Part shown: piece after piece, positions 22,251 through 34,099 of the stretch | Layout of the letters: each line of letters starts with the position of its first letter | How positions within the stretch are numbered: the stretch's first letter is position 1 | Source: Diogma glabrata | Taxonomy: Eukaryota > Arthropoda > Insecta > Diptera > Cylindrotomidae | Length of the DNA: 64,000 bases | Assembly (NCBI GenBank): GCA_963693315.1 | Contig: OY856188.1 | Span: 4,685,335 to 4,749,334, forward strand | Direction: 5' to 3' | Notes under the pieces: model-generated | Seen by the model: the letters and a program-made list of their open reading frames with translations, nothing else | The model's database searches: none | What the model was told of the DNA's origin: nothing | Made by a program: the position numbers and the translations under genes

Positions 22251-25200
22251 CATACCAAGTTTGAATAAAATTGAAAACCAGGATTAGAAGCTATTTGGTT
22301 AAATATTGAAATTAATCTAGATCTTCCATTTTCATGTTAATCTGGATCATATACCAAAAATTTCCATCAGAACCACATTCGTTTATGTCAATCACCCACC
22401 CACCAACCACCCACAGATATACACTTTTTTTGTTGGACTATTTAGATCGAGTATGGTCGAAACAAAATAAACAATAAAATTTGGGGTTTGTAAGACTATT
22501 TTTTTTCGATAAATTGCTTTACTTCATACTATTTAGTATTTTCCATTGCGGCGAAGTAAAAATTACTTAAGACGAATGTTTTTTTTATATCTCAGATCAA
22601 TAATATAATTGTTATATTTGGGACATCGTGTCTTCCGAAATTGGGCAGTTTGGAGAAAATATTACCAAATGCGTGAAGTTTCTTCCAAAACAAACCGTCA
22701 TTTATCCTTATTTCTGTAATTTTCTCCATTTATTGTTTTTTTTATTACTCCAATCGTTTCGTTTTATTGGCTCTCAAAGATGTAAAATAACTTTTGTCTT
22801 AAACAAAGTTCTACTTGTACCTAGCTGTGATATTACTATTTATTTAGCTAAGGACCACTTTTATTAAAAGGAAAGGTATAAAAACAAGACTATGATCCCT
22901 TAACTTTTTTTTTTAAATTATTTTAAGAATCACTTAGATGAAAGAGGAGGAATAATAAAATAAAGTAAGTAAACTTTTGTTTTTCAAAAGTTTATAAAAT
23001 TTTAAAAGCCGTCTCAACCGGAAAGGAGCTTAAATAATTATTTTGTTATTGTGTTATCTTGTAGATGAATGAATAAAATGTTTTAATAGTTTTTGATAAG
23101 GGATAGTTTATGTTTGCTTTTTTGACATATTTAGCTATTTAAAGGTTATTTTGTTTATACCTTTATCATTTTTATTTATAAATAACTTTTTGACTTATAT
23201 TGTTTGAGTTTATTTTAAAAATTAAAATTGAACTTTAACATAAACAACTTCTTTTTTCGTTTTCAGTAAAGCTTTCTTGGAATGCTTTTGATTAGCATTA
23301 ACAGTCCTTTTACTATCGCAATTCCAATTTACTTGAAGAAAAAAGCTCGAAAAAAATTTTATGTTTCATCCAATATTTATGTTAAACTTTATAAGATAAA
23401 TAGAATTTAAACTTGTCCTTCGTCTTACAAAAAATAAAAATTCAAAAAATCAAATAAAACTCAAATTCAACATAAAATATGTCTTATTTCACAGATTCCC
23501 TAATCCCCTATTCAAAATAACAAAAACCGACTTTCAGTTTACGAGCATTCAAATTTGTTTGAAAAGATCTTACACACATTGATGGGCATAATTCAACAAG
23601 GATTTGTAAGCAAAAATAAAAATGCTCTAAATATTGTTCCCTAAGTTGAATAAATTATGTATTTGGATGAAGAATTCTTATTAAAAATACTTTAATCGAA
23701 TTCAGTTTCAAAAGTATTAGGATTCTTTAAATAATGTCGAGAAGTAAAAAATGTCTTATGTGAATAGATTATTTTTGGTGTTATAGCTTAATCGGAATAA
23801 CTAGGTGAGTTTTCATATATACGTTCAACGTTTCATTCGAGCTAAACGCTAATTTCTAATTTTAGATCAAATATAAACGAGCTAGCTTCTTTTGAATAAA
23901 AACCCAAATAAACTTTTGGTTTATATTTAAAGAAAACTCAGATAATCCAATAATATTGTTGTTTCCGGTGAATTCAGTAAATTTTGAACCCATTTTTTCT
24001 GTTTTTGTTTGTTCATTTTAATTTAATTTGACCTCGTTCTCAAATAAACTTAAAAACAATTTTCTTGTTTTTCACGTTTATATTAAATTGTTTGTTATCT
24101 TTTAGTCCGTTGGTAATGCTCTTGGGGAATTCAAAAGTTATGTGGTTTATAAAAATATACAGAAAGTGAATAAGTAAAAATAGAGCTAAGCATTTATCCC
24201 AAAATGACCAACCCATCTATTTTATCAAGACCAAATAATCTATTTTTAATGTGATCACTAAAGTATAAGTAGAAACACCAGGATAGAGTAATTTTCTTAA
24301 AAAAAGGTCAGACATGTGCAAATATAACTGGCTCGTCGAGGGTGGCATGTATATAATATTCTATGAGAACAGTTCTTCTCAAAACACAATTTTAGAAATA
24401 AATCAAAAACGGAGTCTCGCACTCTGTAAGGTTCGAACTAATTTTTTTCAAAATGTCCACCCTTAGCTCCCTCAATTAACATTTAAAATGATGAGCAGAC
24501 CGCTGTAGTTTTCATTCAATATTTACAACATTTCCTTTAACCGTGGATTTAAAAAAAAAAATTCTTTTTAAATGCTCGAAGTTTAGAGACCTGAGGGGGG
24601 AACGGGAAAACAAACTAACGTTTTTGATAATAACCTAAAAACTAAGCAGTCAATAATTTATTGAATTTTTTTTAAATATTTCAATCTTTTTCGATTTTTT
24701 TAAGCCAAACTCCATATTATTTCCTTATCTATGTCTATAAAATCCAGATAAAAACAAATATTTGATTTCAGTAGGCGTGAACAAGTACATTTTGTAACTG
24801 TAGAAAATTTTCAGTTGATAGCTCTTATACAGATTTAGAAACTGGTAAGAAACACGAATTCTAAGTCATTAAATGCCACTTTATATGATGCCTTAGTTAC
24901 ACCTTAACCTTAGTTGAACTTAGTTGAAAAAAAAATTGATCAGTTGATTGGTGGTCAGCAATTTGCAAATATTTGTATCAAAATGCAATATGGTCCAGTC
25001 ATCTGCTGCCAGGTGAAATTCATACAGATGATAATACTATTAAAAGTAAAAAAGCAACCATAAGCTGTAGGTTTATCGGCAGTAAGACAGACAGCTGCAG
25101 TATAAACATTAAACATACAAAGAGTGAGTATAATAAATGTGTGGATCCCGATCCTGATCAAACTAATTGGCTTATTTTTTTGTTCCTTTTCACTTTAAAA

Positions 25201-26404
25201 ACGAAAATTCATATGATTTGTTGATATGGGTTTACTTACATTTAGGAAACTGCATCTTTTTCTTGAAGAGTTTTGCAGAATTTGCTGTTTAAAATGTTCG
25301 AGGAAATGAAACCGTTCTGCTTATTCTGCTTTACTTTATTTTTATTTTATTTTATTTTACAGATGTGTAATAAAATCTTAGTTACACGAAATTACACGAA
25401 ATGGTCTTTATATGATTCTAAGTTGCCGAAAGAAATTGACAATTTTCAAAATTTTAACCCAAGTGGTATCAAATTTTTATTAATTAAAACCTAAGCAAAT
25501 GGCACCCCATTCATTTTGGTCAAAAATTCTTTACTTTTCCCTACTCCCATCCCTTATATATGCCGAAACATAATTATTTGACACTTTCAGTAGCTCAAAG
25601 ATTAAGAATTGCGATGTTTTTTAAATTAAGTGATTTTCAAATTGCTCCCACTCATTTGGGTCCAAACAGCCTTCTTCACCCTTCCCTCCGTTTTCGCTAA
25701 AAATTTACTAATTTTTCTGTCTGTGAATTTTTTCAAATATCAATTATGTCAATTAAGCTCCGAACTGAGGGAGGACGTCATACTTAAAATTGCACTTTCT
25801 TGACTATAATTCAAAAACTATGAACTGCAAAATTGTAAAAAAAATTCCAATAAATTGCTCTATTATGACACCCAATTGGGTCACCGATGAATTTCTTCTT
25901 GCATCAAATCTACGAGTAGCTGACCTATAACCCCCATCCACAAATCAGGTGATCCCTTTTTTTCAACTGTTATGATGTGAACATGCATCATAAAAATTTT
26001 GAAGTGGCATCAAATGACTTTTAGAATTCGTTTTTTTTTTCAGTTTAAAATGCCCCAACATCCAGTCTGACGGCTTGCGCTCACTTTTCTTATCACAATT
26101 AATTAATTTATCTATAAAAATTAAACTCAATCATCATCATAACATTAACACAAATGCAACGTTTCCTCCCACCCAAATTCGATTTTCATTAGTTTCTCAA
26201 ATCGACCTATGTTCTTTTGTTCTTCCTCTTTGGAAAAATTTAGCCTTATCTTTCGAATGCAGATCTCTGTTGAGGAAAACATCTATATTCTATCCACATC
26301 TAATGGGAACAAAATGTTTAAAACAAAACCGAAACAAAAAAAAAATTAAACTTTTAAAAGTTGGCAAAAGTTGAACGCCAATCTACAGTCATCGCGGTAC
26401 GGTC
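22251..26404. other. Gene-poor AT-rich stretch
   Basis: Open frames at 22628, 24973, 25273 and 26075 are short, low in complexity and hydrophobic because of T-rich codons; none resembles a family. No long repeat was recognised, though pieces around 25500-26030 contain phrases such as CACCCAATTGGGT suggestive of old repeats. Confidence 0.45.
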
Positions 26405-27470
26405 TTTTAATAACTTCCCGATATGGGAAGTTAATGTTTTTGGGTCGATTTTCGAAATCAGAATTTTTATGATATCTTTACGGTTCATGACCTCCTGAAG
26501 CTGTTTAGACTATTTTTAGCTGGCAGTCTGTATGTGAGTGTGTGGGTGTGTGTGTGTGTGTGTGTGTATGTGTGTGTATATCGCTGTGTGGAGAATTTTT
26601 GCCCAACGCTTTCTCAACAACGGATGGATTGATTTCAACGAAGGTGGTTGCAATCGATGTATCTTAGCATAACTTAGAGCCCAGTCTTTTTCTAGTGAAA
26701 TTAAATCATTTGTTTTTTAGTGGTTTCTAAAAAACTGAAAATCATCTCTTGCAAATATCATGAGATTAAATAATGCTATCAAGGTCATGAAGCTTCCATT
26801 TTGTTTGTTATCATGTCAGACATTTATAATGAGATTTGTGTAAACAATTGCTATCTCAGTTTTTGAGATTCTTAACAAAATGTGAAAAAACTACGTGTTA
26901 TTTTCTTTATGCAAACGCATGATATCTGGATGAAACTTTGGTTCCGTATGTAAATGAGCTGCAAACGCATCCGGGTTTACTTGAATATCAAAAACCTGAG
27001 TTTTTTTTCTAAATTTGACAAAAATGTCAGAGGCTCGAGAGTAGATTGCTTGGTCAACTGTTTATTAACTTCCCGATATAAGAAGTTATTGTTTTTGGGT
27101 CGATTTTCAAAATCGAAATTTTTATAATATCTTTACGTTTCAAGACCTCCTGAAGCTGTTTAGGCTATTTTTAGCTGCCGGTATGTATGTGTGTGTGGGT
27201 ATGTGCGTGTGTATCGTCGTATGTGGACAAAAATTTGTCCAACTCTTTCTCAACAACGGATGATCCGATTTCAACTTTAATAAAATTTAACAAAATCGAT
27301 ATATCCTGGCGTAACTTACAGCCCAGTCCTTTTCTAATGAAATCAGTTCATTTATTTTTTAGTGGATTCCAAAAAACTGAAAATCATCTCTTGCAAATAT
27401 TTCGAGAATAAATAATGCTATCAAGGCCATGTACCTCCCATTTTGTTTGATGGCCATTGTTTGGCCATTT
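26405..27470. repeat. Direct duplication (two ~650-bp copies)
   Basis: AACTTCCCGATATGGGAAGTT (26410) and its counterpart at 27066 each start a block continuing GTTTTTGGGTCGATTTTC, ATATCTTTACG, CCTCCTGAAGCTGTTTAG, a GT-rich run, CAACAACGGATG and ATCATCTCTTGCAAATAT. Offset is about 655 bases and the copies differ by scattered changes. The opening palindrome AACTTCCC-GATAT-GGGAAGTT is preserved imperfectly in the second copy. No gene content. Confidence 0.8.
26533..26580. repeat. (GT)n microsatellite
   Basis: GTGTGTGGGTGTGTGTG-type run within the first duplication copy. A shorter counterpart occurs at 27187-27213. Confidence 0.85.
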
Positions 27471-27892
27471 ACCTCCCATTTCAATTAAATAGCTTGAAAA
27501 AAAAAAAACAAATAACCGAACAAAAACTCAAGAGACACACCAATCCATTTTTTCCATTTTTTCTGAAAAAATCGTCAAAATTCAAAAAAATATTTTTATA
27601 TATTATTTTTCTGCACTTCTACTCCTCATGACCTTTCCAACGATATACATATTGCCACACTTTTGATGGGACAATTTTAAAATTGCAACAAAAAAAATAT
27701 TGCATACGTATTTATATATAGATGACAGCTTTTATGGTCGAAGAGAACCCTTTGAAGGTATCTCTCGGCTCTTCTACGTCTGGTTTTTTTTTCACGGAAA
27801 ACCCAGCAGTTAATAAGTTAATCAGAGGTAGTAGAGACTGGGTATAGAACAACAAAAAGAACATAATCATGTAAAAATATTGCGACGCTGAT

Positions 27893-28860
27893 GCATAGGC
27901 TGACTTCACCACAGCTCTGGAAACATAGTGTTCTGGATATATAATGAGCTAATATCCATGAAATACTTTAATTAAAAACTAATCAATGTTATAGATATCG
28001 CGTAGTTCTAAATATATAAATATTAAAGAAAGCAGTAGTATCCCATCAAACATAAATTCTGTTGTACACGAAAAAGTAAAAAAAAACTTTAACCGCAAGT
28101 GGCCAACAGGATGTTGGGATGCAGAACTGTTGTGAACCGTATTAAATGGTTACGTATCAAGTTTCATCTAATCCGATTATCAGGTACAGATGTTATTGAG
28201 CATTAAAAAAAAACAGGTTTATGGGACAGCCCCCACCATTTTGTTCACTATCGTTCAAAATCTAATCAGTTCCTTGCCATATATAGTTGCGTCTTTTTCC
28301 AAAGTGTCATCAAAATTCATTCACGAACGAATGCTGTGTGCTTCCAATAATCATTGAAAAAATTGTGACGCAGTAAACAGGTGTTCGGGAGGCCCCCCGC
28401 CACTTTCTTCAATATTGTCTAAAAACTAGTCAGTTTTTTGTTATTTAAGTCTCCATCTTTTTTCTAATTGTCATTAAAATAAATTAATGAATGAAGTCTG
28501 TATGCTCCCAACAAACTTTAAAAACAAAGTGTGAAAAGTCAGCATTTGTATGGTAGACCCCCGCCACATTGATCAATTTGTCCCAAAAGATGATAATTAT
28601 CTTCTCACACTAATTGAAACCTTTTGCATAAGTTTCATCATAATCACTTCATTATTGTAGGCTGTAGTGTGCATAAAGACACTGAAAAAACTACAAAAAA
28701 GTACAAATAAAATTTTTTTACCGGAAGTGAAAAACCGGAATTGGGATGCAAAACTGTTGTGAATCATACTAAATGCATAAGTGCCAAGTTTCATCCAATT
28801 CAATTATCAGGTATAGATGTTATTGAGCTTTCAAAAAAACAGGTGCTCGGGACACCACCC
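27893..28860 (+). repeat. Q-family repeat, copy A
   Basis: Starts with a unique leader (TAGGCTGACTTCACCACAG..., 27897-28080), also found at 31369-31560, then modules beginning CCGGAAGTG-type (28093 and 28724; spacing about 631). Each module holds repeated phrases GATTATCAGGTACAGATGTTATTGAGC, CACCA(C)TTTGTTCACTATCGCTC, AAAACTAATCAGTT and GATGATAATTATCTT. It breaks off inside the second module near 28860. No coding potential. Confidence 0.75.
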
Positions 28861-29488
28861 AAATGTACCATGTTTAAACCATTTGCTGTTTTTCTTGTTT
28901 GAATGATGATGTTTCTGTCATGGATATCTTTCAATATTTTAAGCCTATTGATGGCATTAATCTTCAGGTAAATTTACTTATGTACTTTTTTAATTTCGTT
29001 GAAGTCTAGATAAGTTTCTGCTGCTAAATTAAGATCTTTAAAATATTCAGCCATATTCTTTAGTGCTGGGCGACGTTTTGCAAAAGATCTAATAGCATTA
29101 ATTCTATAGTTGACCATTGCTAGCACGCAAAGCAAAGCTTATGTAGTGTCTGCAAAATATCCTTTTTTCAAATTGCTCATCGTTGAGGGCTGCTGCTAAA
29201 TAAGCTATACCTTATTAAATTATTCCAAAAAATGTAACCTCATTTGTTTCTTTATTTGGCAGAATCAACTCCACAGAGATTGAGACTGTGAGCTTCACTT
29301 GAGACTGTGAGCTGCTTTTATTTTATTATTACATATGCAGAAAGAAGGAACGCAAGAAAGTACTTAGTCCTTTTTCGTCATTCGTTTTATTTGCATAATA
29401 TAATAATACTTGCATAATTGGACAAACCATTCAGAAAAATTATCTATTTTTATTTTTAACAAGATGGAAAGCATCAAATATGAAGCAA

Positions 29489-30905
29489 AAATTAAAAGTG
29501 TGAGTATTTGAAAAAAAAAATGTATCCTTCCGGCAACTACAAATAAATGTTAATTTTGTTTTTTTTTACAACCATAATTGTGTGCGTTTTTAGTCTTAAT
29601 AAAATAAACAGCTTTCAATTTTATTTCAATGCGTGATTGCTGCGGAACACAATATTAGTATTTTATTGGGTGTTTAATGATATATTTTATTTTTCAAGCA
29701 AATTTTTCAAGCTTTCAAATTTGGAAATTTGCGAGAGAATAAATTTCATTAAACACGAACCCAATACAACGTTTGTCCTCCCAACAGAGTAAAATGAATT
29801 AATAATAAATAAATAAAATATTTTAAAATTCCTTAGTAAAACAAGTTAAACGAAAAAAAATGTTTTATGTTTGTCGTACCATTAATTCCAAACAATTAAA
29901 TAAATTTTACTCAATTTCTTGTTTTAATTGTTTAGTATTTTAAAAATTAAATGATCTACAATGAAAGACATCAAAGTTTTAATAACTAATACTAATGAGA
30001 ATGGAGAAACCGAAAAAACAATCATTTTGAAAAACTATAATTTTCACAATGAAAATTCAATTCAATTTAATCGTAGTAACCTTTGCGTTTTGCAATATGA
30101 CAAAGGGACGTACGCATTAGTTTGAATTTATTGTTTTTTTTTTGTCTAATCAGAGTGAAATTATTTTTGTTGATTTCTTTATAAAATAAAATCAAATTTT
30201 TTACAAAATATACAATCAAAACAATTTATTTTTGAGTTCAACACAATCAAATAAATTGTTTTATTGTGTTCTGCAGCATTCACGCAATAGAATAAAATTA
30301 ACAGCTGTTTATTTTTATTCTATCAAGACTTATAACGTACACAATTGTGGTTAAAAAACAAAAATAAACCCATATTTAAGTGCCGGAAACAATTTATTTG
30401 TATTAAAATCGAAAATAACATGTTCGCTCTGATTATACAAAAATACAATAAATTCAAATTAATGTGCATGTCCCTCTCTCGAATTTTGCATTTTAAATAT
30501 GATTAAATAGAATTAAATTTCCATTGTGAAAAGATTAGTATTTTTTATGATTGCTTTTTGGTTTCTAAATATTCATTTGTTGTTGCAGTTATAACTTTGA
30601 TGTCTTTCATTGTAGGTCATTTCATTTTCAAAATATCACACGACTCAATAGGCATCAAAATTGAATGAGATTTATTTAATTGTTTGAAATTATTAGTACA
30701 ATAAAATAAAATTCATTGTTTTTTTTTCGTTTACTAATGAATTTAAAAAGAAAATTAAATATTTTAAAAAATTAAACTCTGTCGGAAGGATAACATGTTG
30801 TACTGAGTTCGTGTTTAATGAATTTTTTTCTCTCGCAAATACAAACTTTGACTCGAAAAATAAAATATAGCATTAAACACTTATACAATAAAATACTATT
30901 ACTTC
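29489..30905. repeat. Interleaved inverted repeats (A-B-A'-B')
   Basis: Segment A (29489-29650: CCGGCAACTACAAATAAATG ... GCTGCGGAACACAAT) recurs inverted at 30268-30395 (A'). Segment B (about 29655-30170: AGTATTTTATTGGGTGTTTAATG ... CTAATCAGAG) recurs inverted at about 30400-30905 (B'). The order A-B-A'-B' is not a simple hairpin. It suggests either two foldback elements, one inserted in the other, or a rearrangement. Arms are AT-rich and diverged by many substitutions and small indels. Confidence 0.65.
29961..30125 (+). CDS. Small ORF (54 aa) inside arm B of the inverted repeat
   Basis: Starts ATGAAAGACATCAAAGTTTT and ends GTTTGA. The product is polar and Asn/Thr/Lys-rich (MKDIKVLITNTNENGETEKT...), with no signal peptide or known motif. 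The inverted copy in arm B' keeps the start codon and first residues but meets a stop after about 21 codons, so one copy is broken. It may be chance. No family recognised. Confidence 0.2.
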   Translation: MKDIKVLITNTNENGETEKTIILKNYNFHNENSIQFNRSNLCVLQYDKGTYALV

Positions 30906-31364
30906 GAATTAGGAGTAAGAACGATATTTTTTTAATCTTTGAAATAACGGGGTAAATTAGTGATACAAGAAGAGTTTTAAACTCTGTTTGTTACACATCA
31001 AAATTCATTCTTTTCTCTTTTTTATTTCGTTCATTCCTGTAAAAATTACATTTAATATGTAAGTGTGAGCCAAATATAACCTGCACTTCCATCCATAAAA
31101 CATGAAATATTTCTCAAGGTCCGCAATAGAATTCTAAAATATTTATTGGTCCGTAGCATGAAATCAGTTGAGAAACACTGCTCTAAACTAACTAACAACA
31201 TCAAAACCATGGCGAAACCCAATATGCTTTAAGTTTGGTTTTCTACTTGCGATGTATAAGTTAAAGGAATCGAGGATTCGAATTTACAAACAGAATTAAC
31301 TTTTGCTTCTGAGGAAGCTGAAACTAAAGTTTAAATTTGGAAAACATTTCAAGTCGTGAAATAT

Positions 31365-33260
31365 CATAGGCTGACTTCACCACAGTTCTGGAAACATAGT
31401 GTTCTGGATATATAATGAGCTAATGTTATCCATAAAATACTTTAATTAAAAGCTAACCAATATCATGGACTTCGTAGTTCTAATAATAAAAATATCAAAG
31501 CAGGCAGTAGTAACCCAACAAACATAAATTCCGTTGTACGAGAAAAAGTAAAAAAAAATTTTATCGGAAGTGACAAAGCGGAAGTTAGGATGCAGAACTG
31601 TTGTAAACCGTTCTAAATGTGTATGTACCAAATTTCATCCAATTCAATTATCAGGTACAGAAGTTATTGAGCTTCCAAAATGACAGGTGCTTGGAGGACC
31701 CCCTACCACTTTGTTCACTATTGCTAAAAAAAACTTATCAGTTCCTTGCCATACATATTTGCATCTTTTTGCGAAGTTTCATCAAAATGCTTCCAACAAA
31801 CATTGAAACAATAAACAGGTTTTCGGGAGGACCCCACCACTTATCCCAATATTGTCCAAAAACTAGTCAATTCTTTGTCAATAAAATCTTCATCTTTTTT
31901 CAAAGTGCCATTAAAATTGATTAATGAATGAAATCTGTATGCTCCGAACAAACTTTAACAACAAAGTGTGAAAAGTCAGCAGTTGTATGGTAGACCCCCC
32001 GCCACTTTGATCAATGTGTCCCGAAAGATGATAATTATCTTTTCACACTAATTGAACCTTTTCCATAAGTTTCACCATACTCACTTCATTATTGTAGGCT
32101 GTAGTGTGCATAAAGATACTGGAAAAACTGCCAACAATTAAAAAAATTTTTTTTTTACTGAAGTGAAAAACCGGAAGTTGGGATGCAGAACTGTTGTAAA
32201 TCATACTAAATGCTTATGTACCGAGTTTAATCCATTTCGATTATCAGGTACAGATGTTATTGAGCTTTAAAAAAAACTGGTGTATGCGACACCCCCCACC
32301 ACTTTGTTCACTATCGCTCAGAAACTAATCAGTTTATTGCCATACATGTTTGCATATTTTTCCAAAGAGTCATCAAAATTCGTTCACGAACGAATGTTGT
32401 GTGCTCCCAACAAACATTGAAAAAAGTGTGACACATTAAATAGGTGTTCGGGGGGACCCTCACCACTTATTCCAATATTATCCAAAAACTAATCAGTTCT
32501 TTGTTACTTAAGTCTTCATTTTTTTCCAAAGAATCATTAAATTAAATTACTGAATGAAGTCTGTATGCTCCCAACAAACTTAAAAACCAAAGTGTGAAAA
32601 GTCAGCATTTGTATAGTAGACCGCCCACCACTTTGATCAATGTGTCCCAAAAGATGATAATTATCTTTTCACACTAATTGGAAGTTTCACCATAATCACT
32701 TCATTATTGTAGGCTGTAGTGTACATAGAGACACTGAAAAAACTTCAAAAAAGTACAAAAAAATTTTTTTACCGGAAGTGAAAAACTGGAAGTTGGGATG
32801 CAGAACTATTATGAACCGTACTACATACTCATGTACCAAGTTTCATCCAATTCGCTTATCAGGTACAGATGTTATAGAGCTTTCAATAAAACAGGTGCTC
32901 CAGGGACCCCCCACCACTTTGTTCACTATCGCTCAAAAACTAATCAGTTCCTTGTCATACATGTTTGCATCTTCTCCCAAAGTGTCATCAAAATTCATGC
33001 ACGAACGAATGTTTTATGCTCCCAACAAACATAAAAACTTTGTGGAAAAAACCACCTGTTGTATGGTGGACCCCCCAACCCTTTATCCAATGTGCTCCAA
33101 AAGCTGATAAAATCTTTTTCATGTTATTTAAAAGCTTTTCGCAACGTTTCATGAAAATCGATCGGTAATTGTAGGCTACAGTAGGGATGAACACCTGTAA
33201 AAAAAAAAACTTTTTAACCGGAAGTGACAAACCGGAAGTTGGTATGCAGATATATTGGCT
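31365..33260 (+). repeat. Q-family repeat, copy B (tandem modules)
   Basis: Same leader as copy A from 31369 (AGGCTGACTTCACCACAG), then modules starting near 31563, 32157, 32770 and 33218 (spacing about 594, 613, 448). Each starts with a (C)CGGAAGTGACAAA/AAAACCGGAAGTT phrase and includes the near-palindrome GATGATAATTATCTT. Modules are more like one another than like the diverged 21.7-kb copy, suggesting recent unequal exchange or amplification. Apparent open frames in it (for example 32778-33107) are repeat-derived. Confidence 0.8.
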
Positions 33261-33279
33261 TATTTTACAAAATTTTTAA

Positions 33280-33429
33280 TTATATCATCAATTGAATGAA
33301 ATCGAATTTGCAATATCAGATTCAATTAATAAAACTGCTAAATGGCTTAATCTGCCATCGGACATCGTTGAGCGTAAATATGTTTTAATTCGTTTTAAAC
33401 ATGAGATCGAACGTTTCGATTTCCGATGA
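33280..33429 (+). pseudogene. Coding-like fragment, unrecognised
   Basis: A 49-codon frame between stops with unusually protein-like composition for this region: EFAISDSINKTAKWLNLPSD then VERKYVLIRFKHEIERFDFR, with mixed charged and hydrophobic residues and little low complexity. It sits directly after Q copy B. No ATG is needed, so it could be an exon relic or a transposon coding fragment. I could not assign a family. Confidence 0.25.
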
Positions 33430-33951
33430 ACAATTGCTGACAGCCATTGATTTGTATATTCTTAAAATAATATATATATTAGGAAAAATATCAAGCAGCT
33501 TTTGATTCCTAATCCAATTGCACATATTGTTGATATTTATATGTTTTTATATTTTATTTCTGAGATAAATCGATCAACAATTGTAAAAAATACGTTTTTA
33601 TTCGCCTATATATTAAAGTGTTACTTTATTACTGTGATTTGCGGCTTTAAAGTATCACTTTTCAGCTATTTATTTTGTCGTCATAGCTACGTCCAAAAAA
33701 GTAAAAAGCATTTGTATTTGTTTAAATTCTATGAAAAATAAATTTTTTTATCAAAGCAACCCGCAAATTCAAAATTTCATTATCCAATTAAAATAGTTGT
33801 TATCATTTGTTGTCATAGAATTTGGAAAAAATAATAAATATTTTTTCAAAGGTTACTTGTTCCACATATTTTGATTTTAAAATTTATGAAAATTTGTAAT
33901 TTTAATTTAGAATAAACAACTTTTCTTACAATATTTTGCTTGCGGCGAATA

Positions 33952-34091
33952 AAAAATAGTATATGATGCACGGACGTAAGCTATTTTGGACTTAATGTGG
34001 GTGCAAATCTCGGCTAGCGCCTCGATTTGCAAACTCCACATCCGTCCAAAATCTTTAGCTTTACGTCCTAGCATCATAATGTACTATTATT
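33952..34091. repeat. Near-perfect hairpin element M1
   Basis: About 140 bases fold onto themselves: AATAGTATATGATGC...GGACGTAA...ATTTTGGAC pairs with GTCCAAAAT...TTACGTCC...GCATCATAATGTACTATT. The palindrome continues inward through GTGCAAATC/GATTTGC to GCTAGCGC. It directly adjoins the hAT relic. The ends resemble those of hairpin M2 at 37853. Confidence 0.8.
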
Positions 34092-34099
34092 TTAAAACT

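Noticed and set aside
22628..22867. 79-codon hydrophobic frame as a membrane protein
   Set aside because: Composition follows T-rich sequence, no family match, no start context or polyadenylation support.
24955..25224. Frames on both strands with cysteines (possible secreted peptide)
   Set aside because: They are antisense shadows of each other with no signal-peptide pattern followed by a conserved Cys array.
32778..33107. 109-codon frame in Q repeats
   Set aside because: Lies wholly inside a tandem repeat and is not maintained in sister modules.
27893..33260. Regular repeats that might be mistaken for a CRISPR array or rDNA spacer
   Set aside because: Modules are ~600 bp with internal divergence, no 25-40-bp direct repeats with unique spacers and no cas genes; no rRNA signature.
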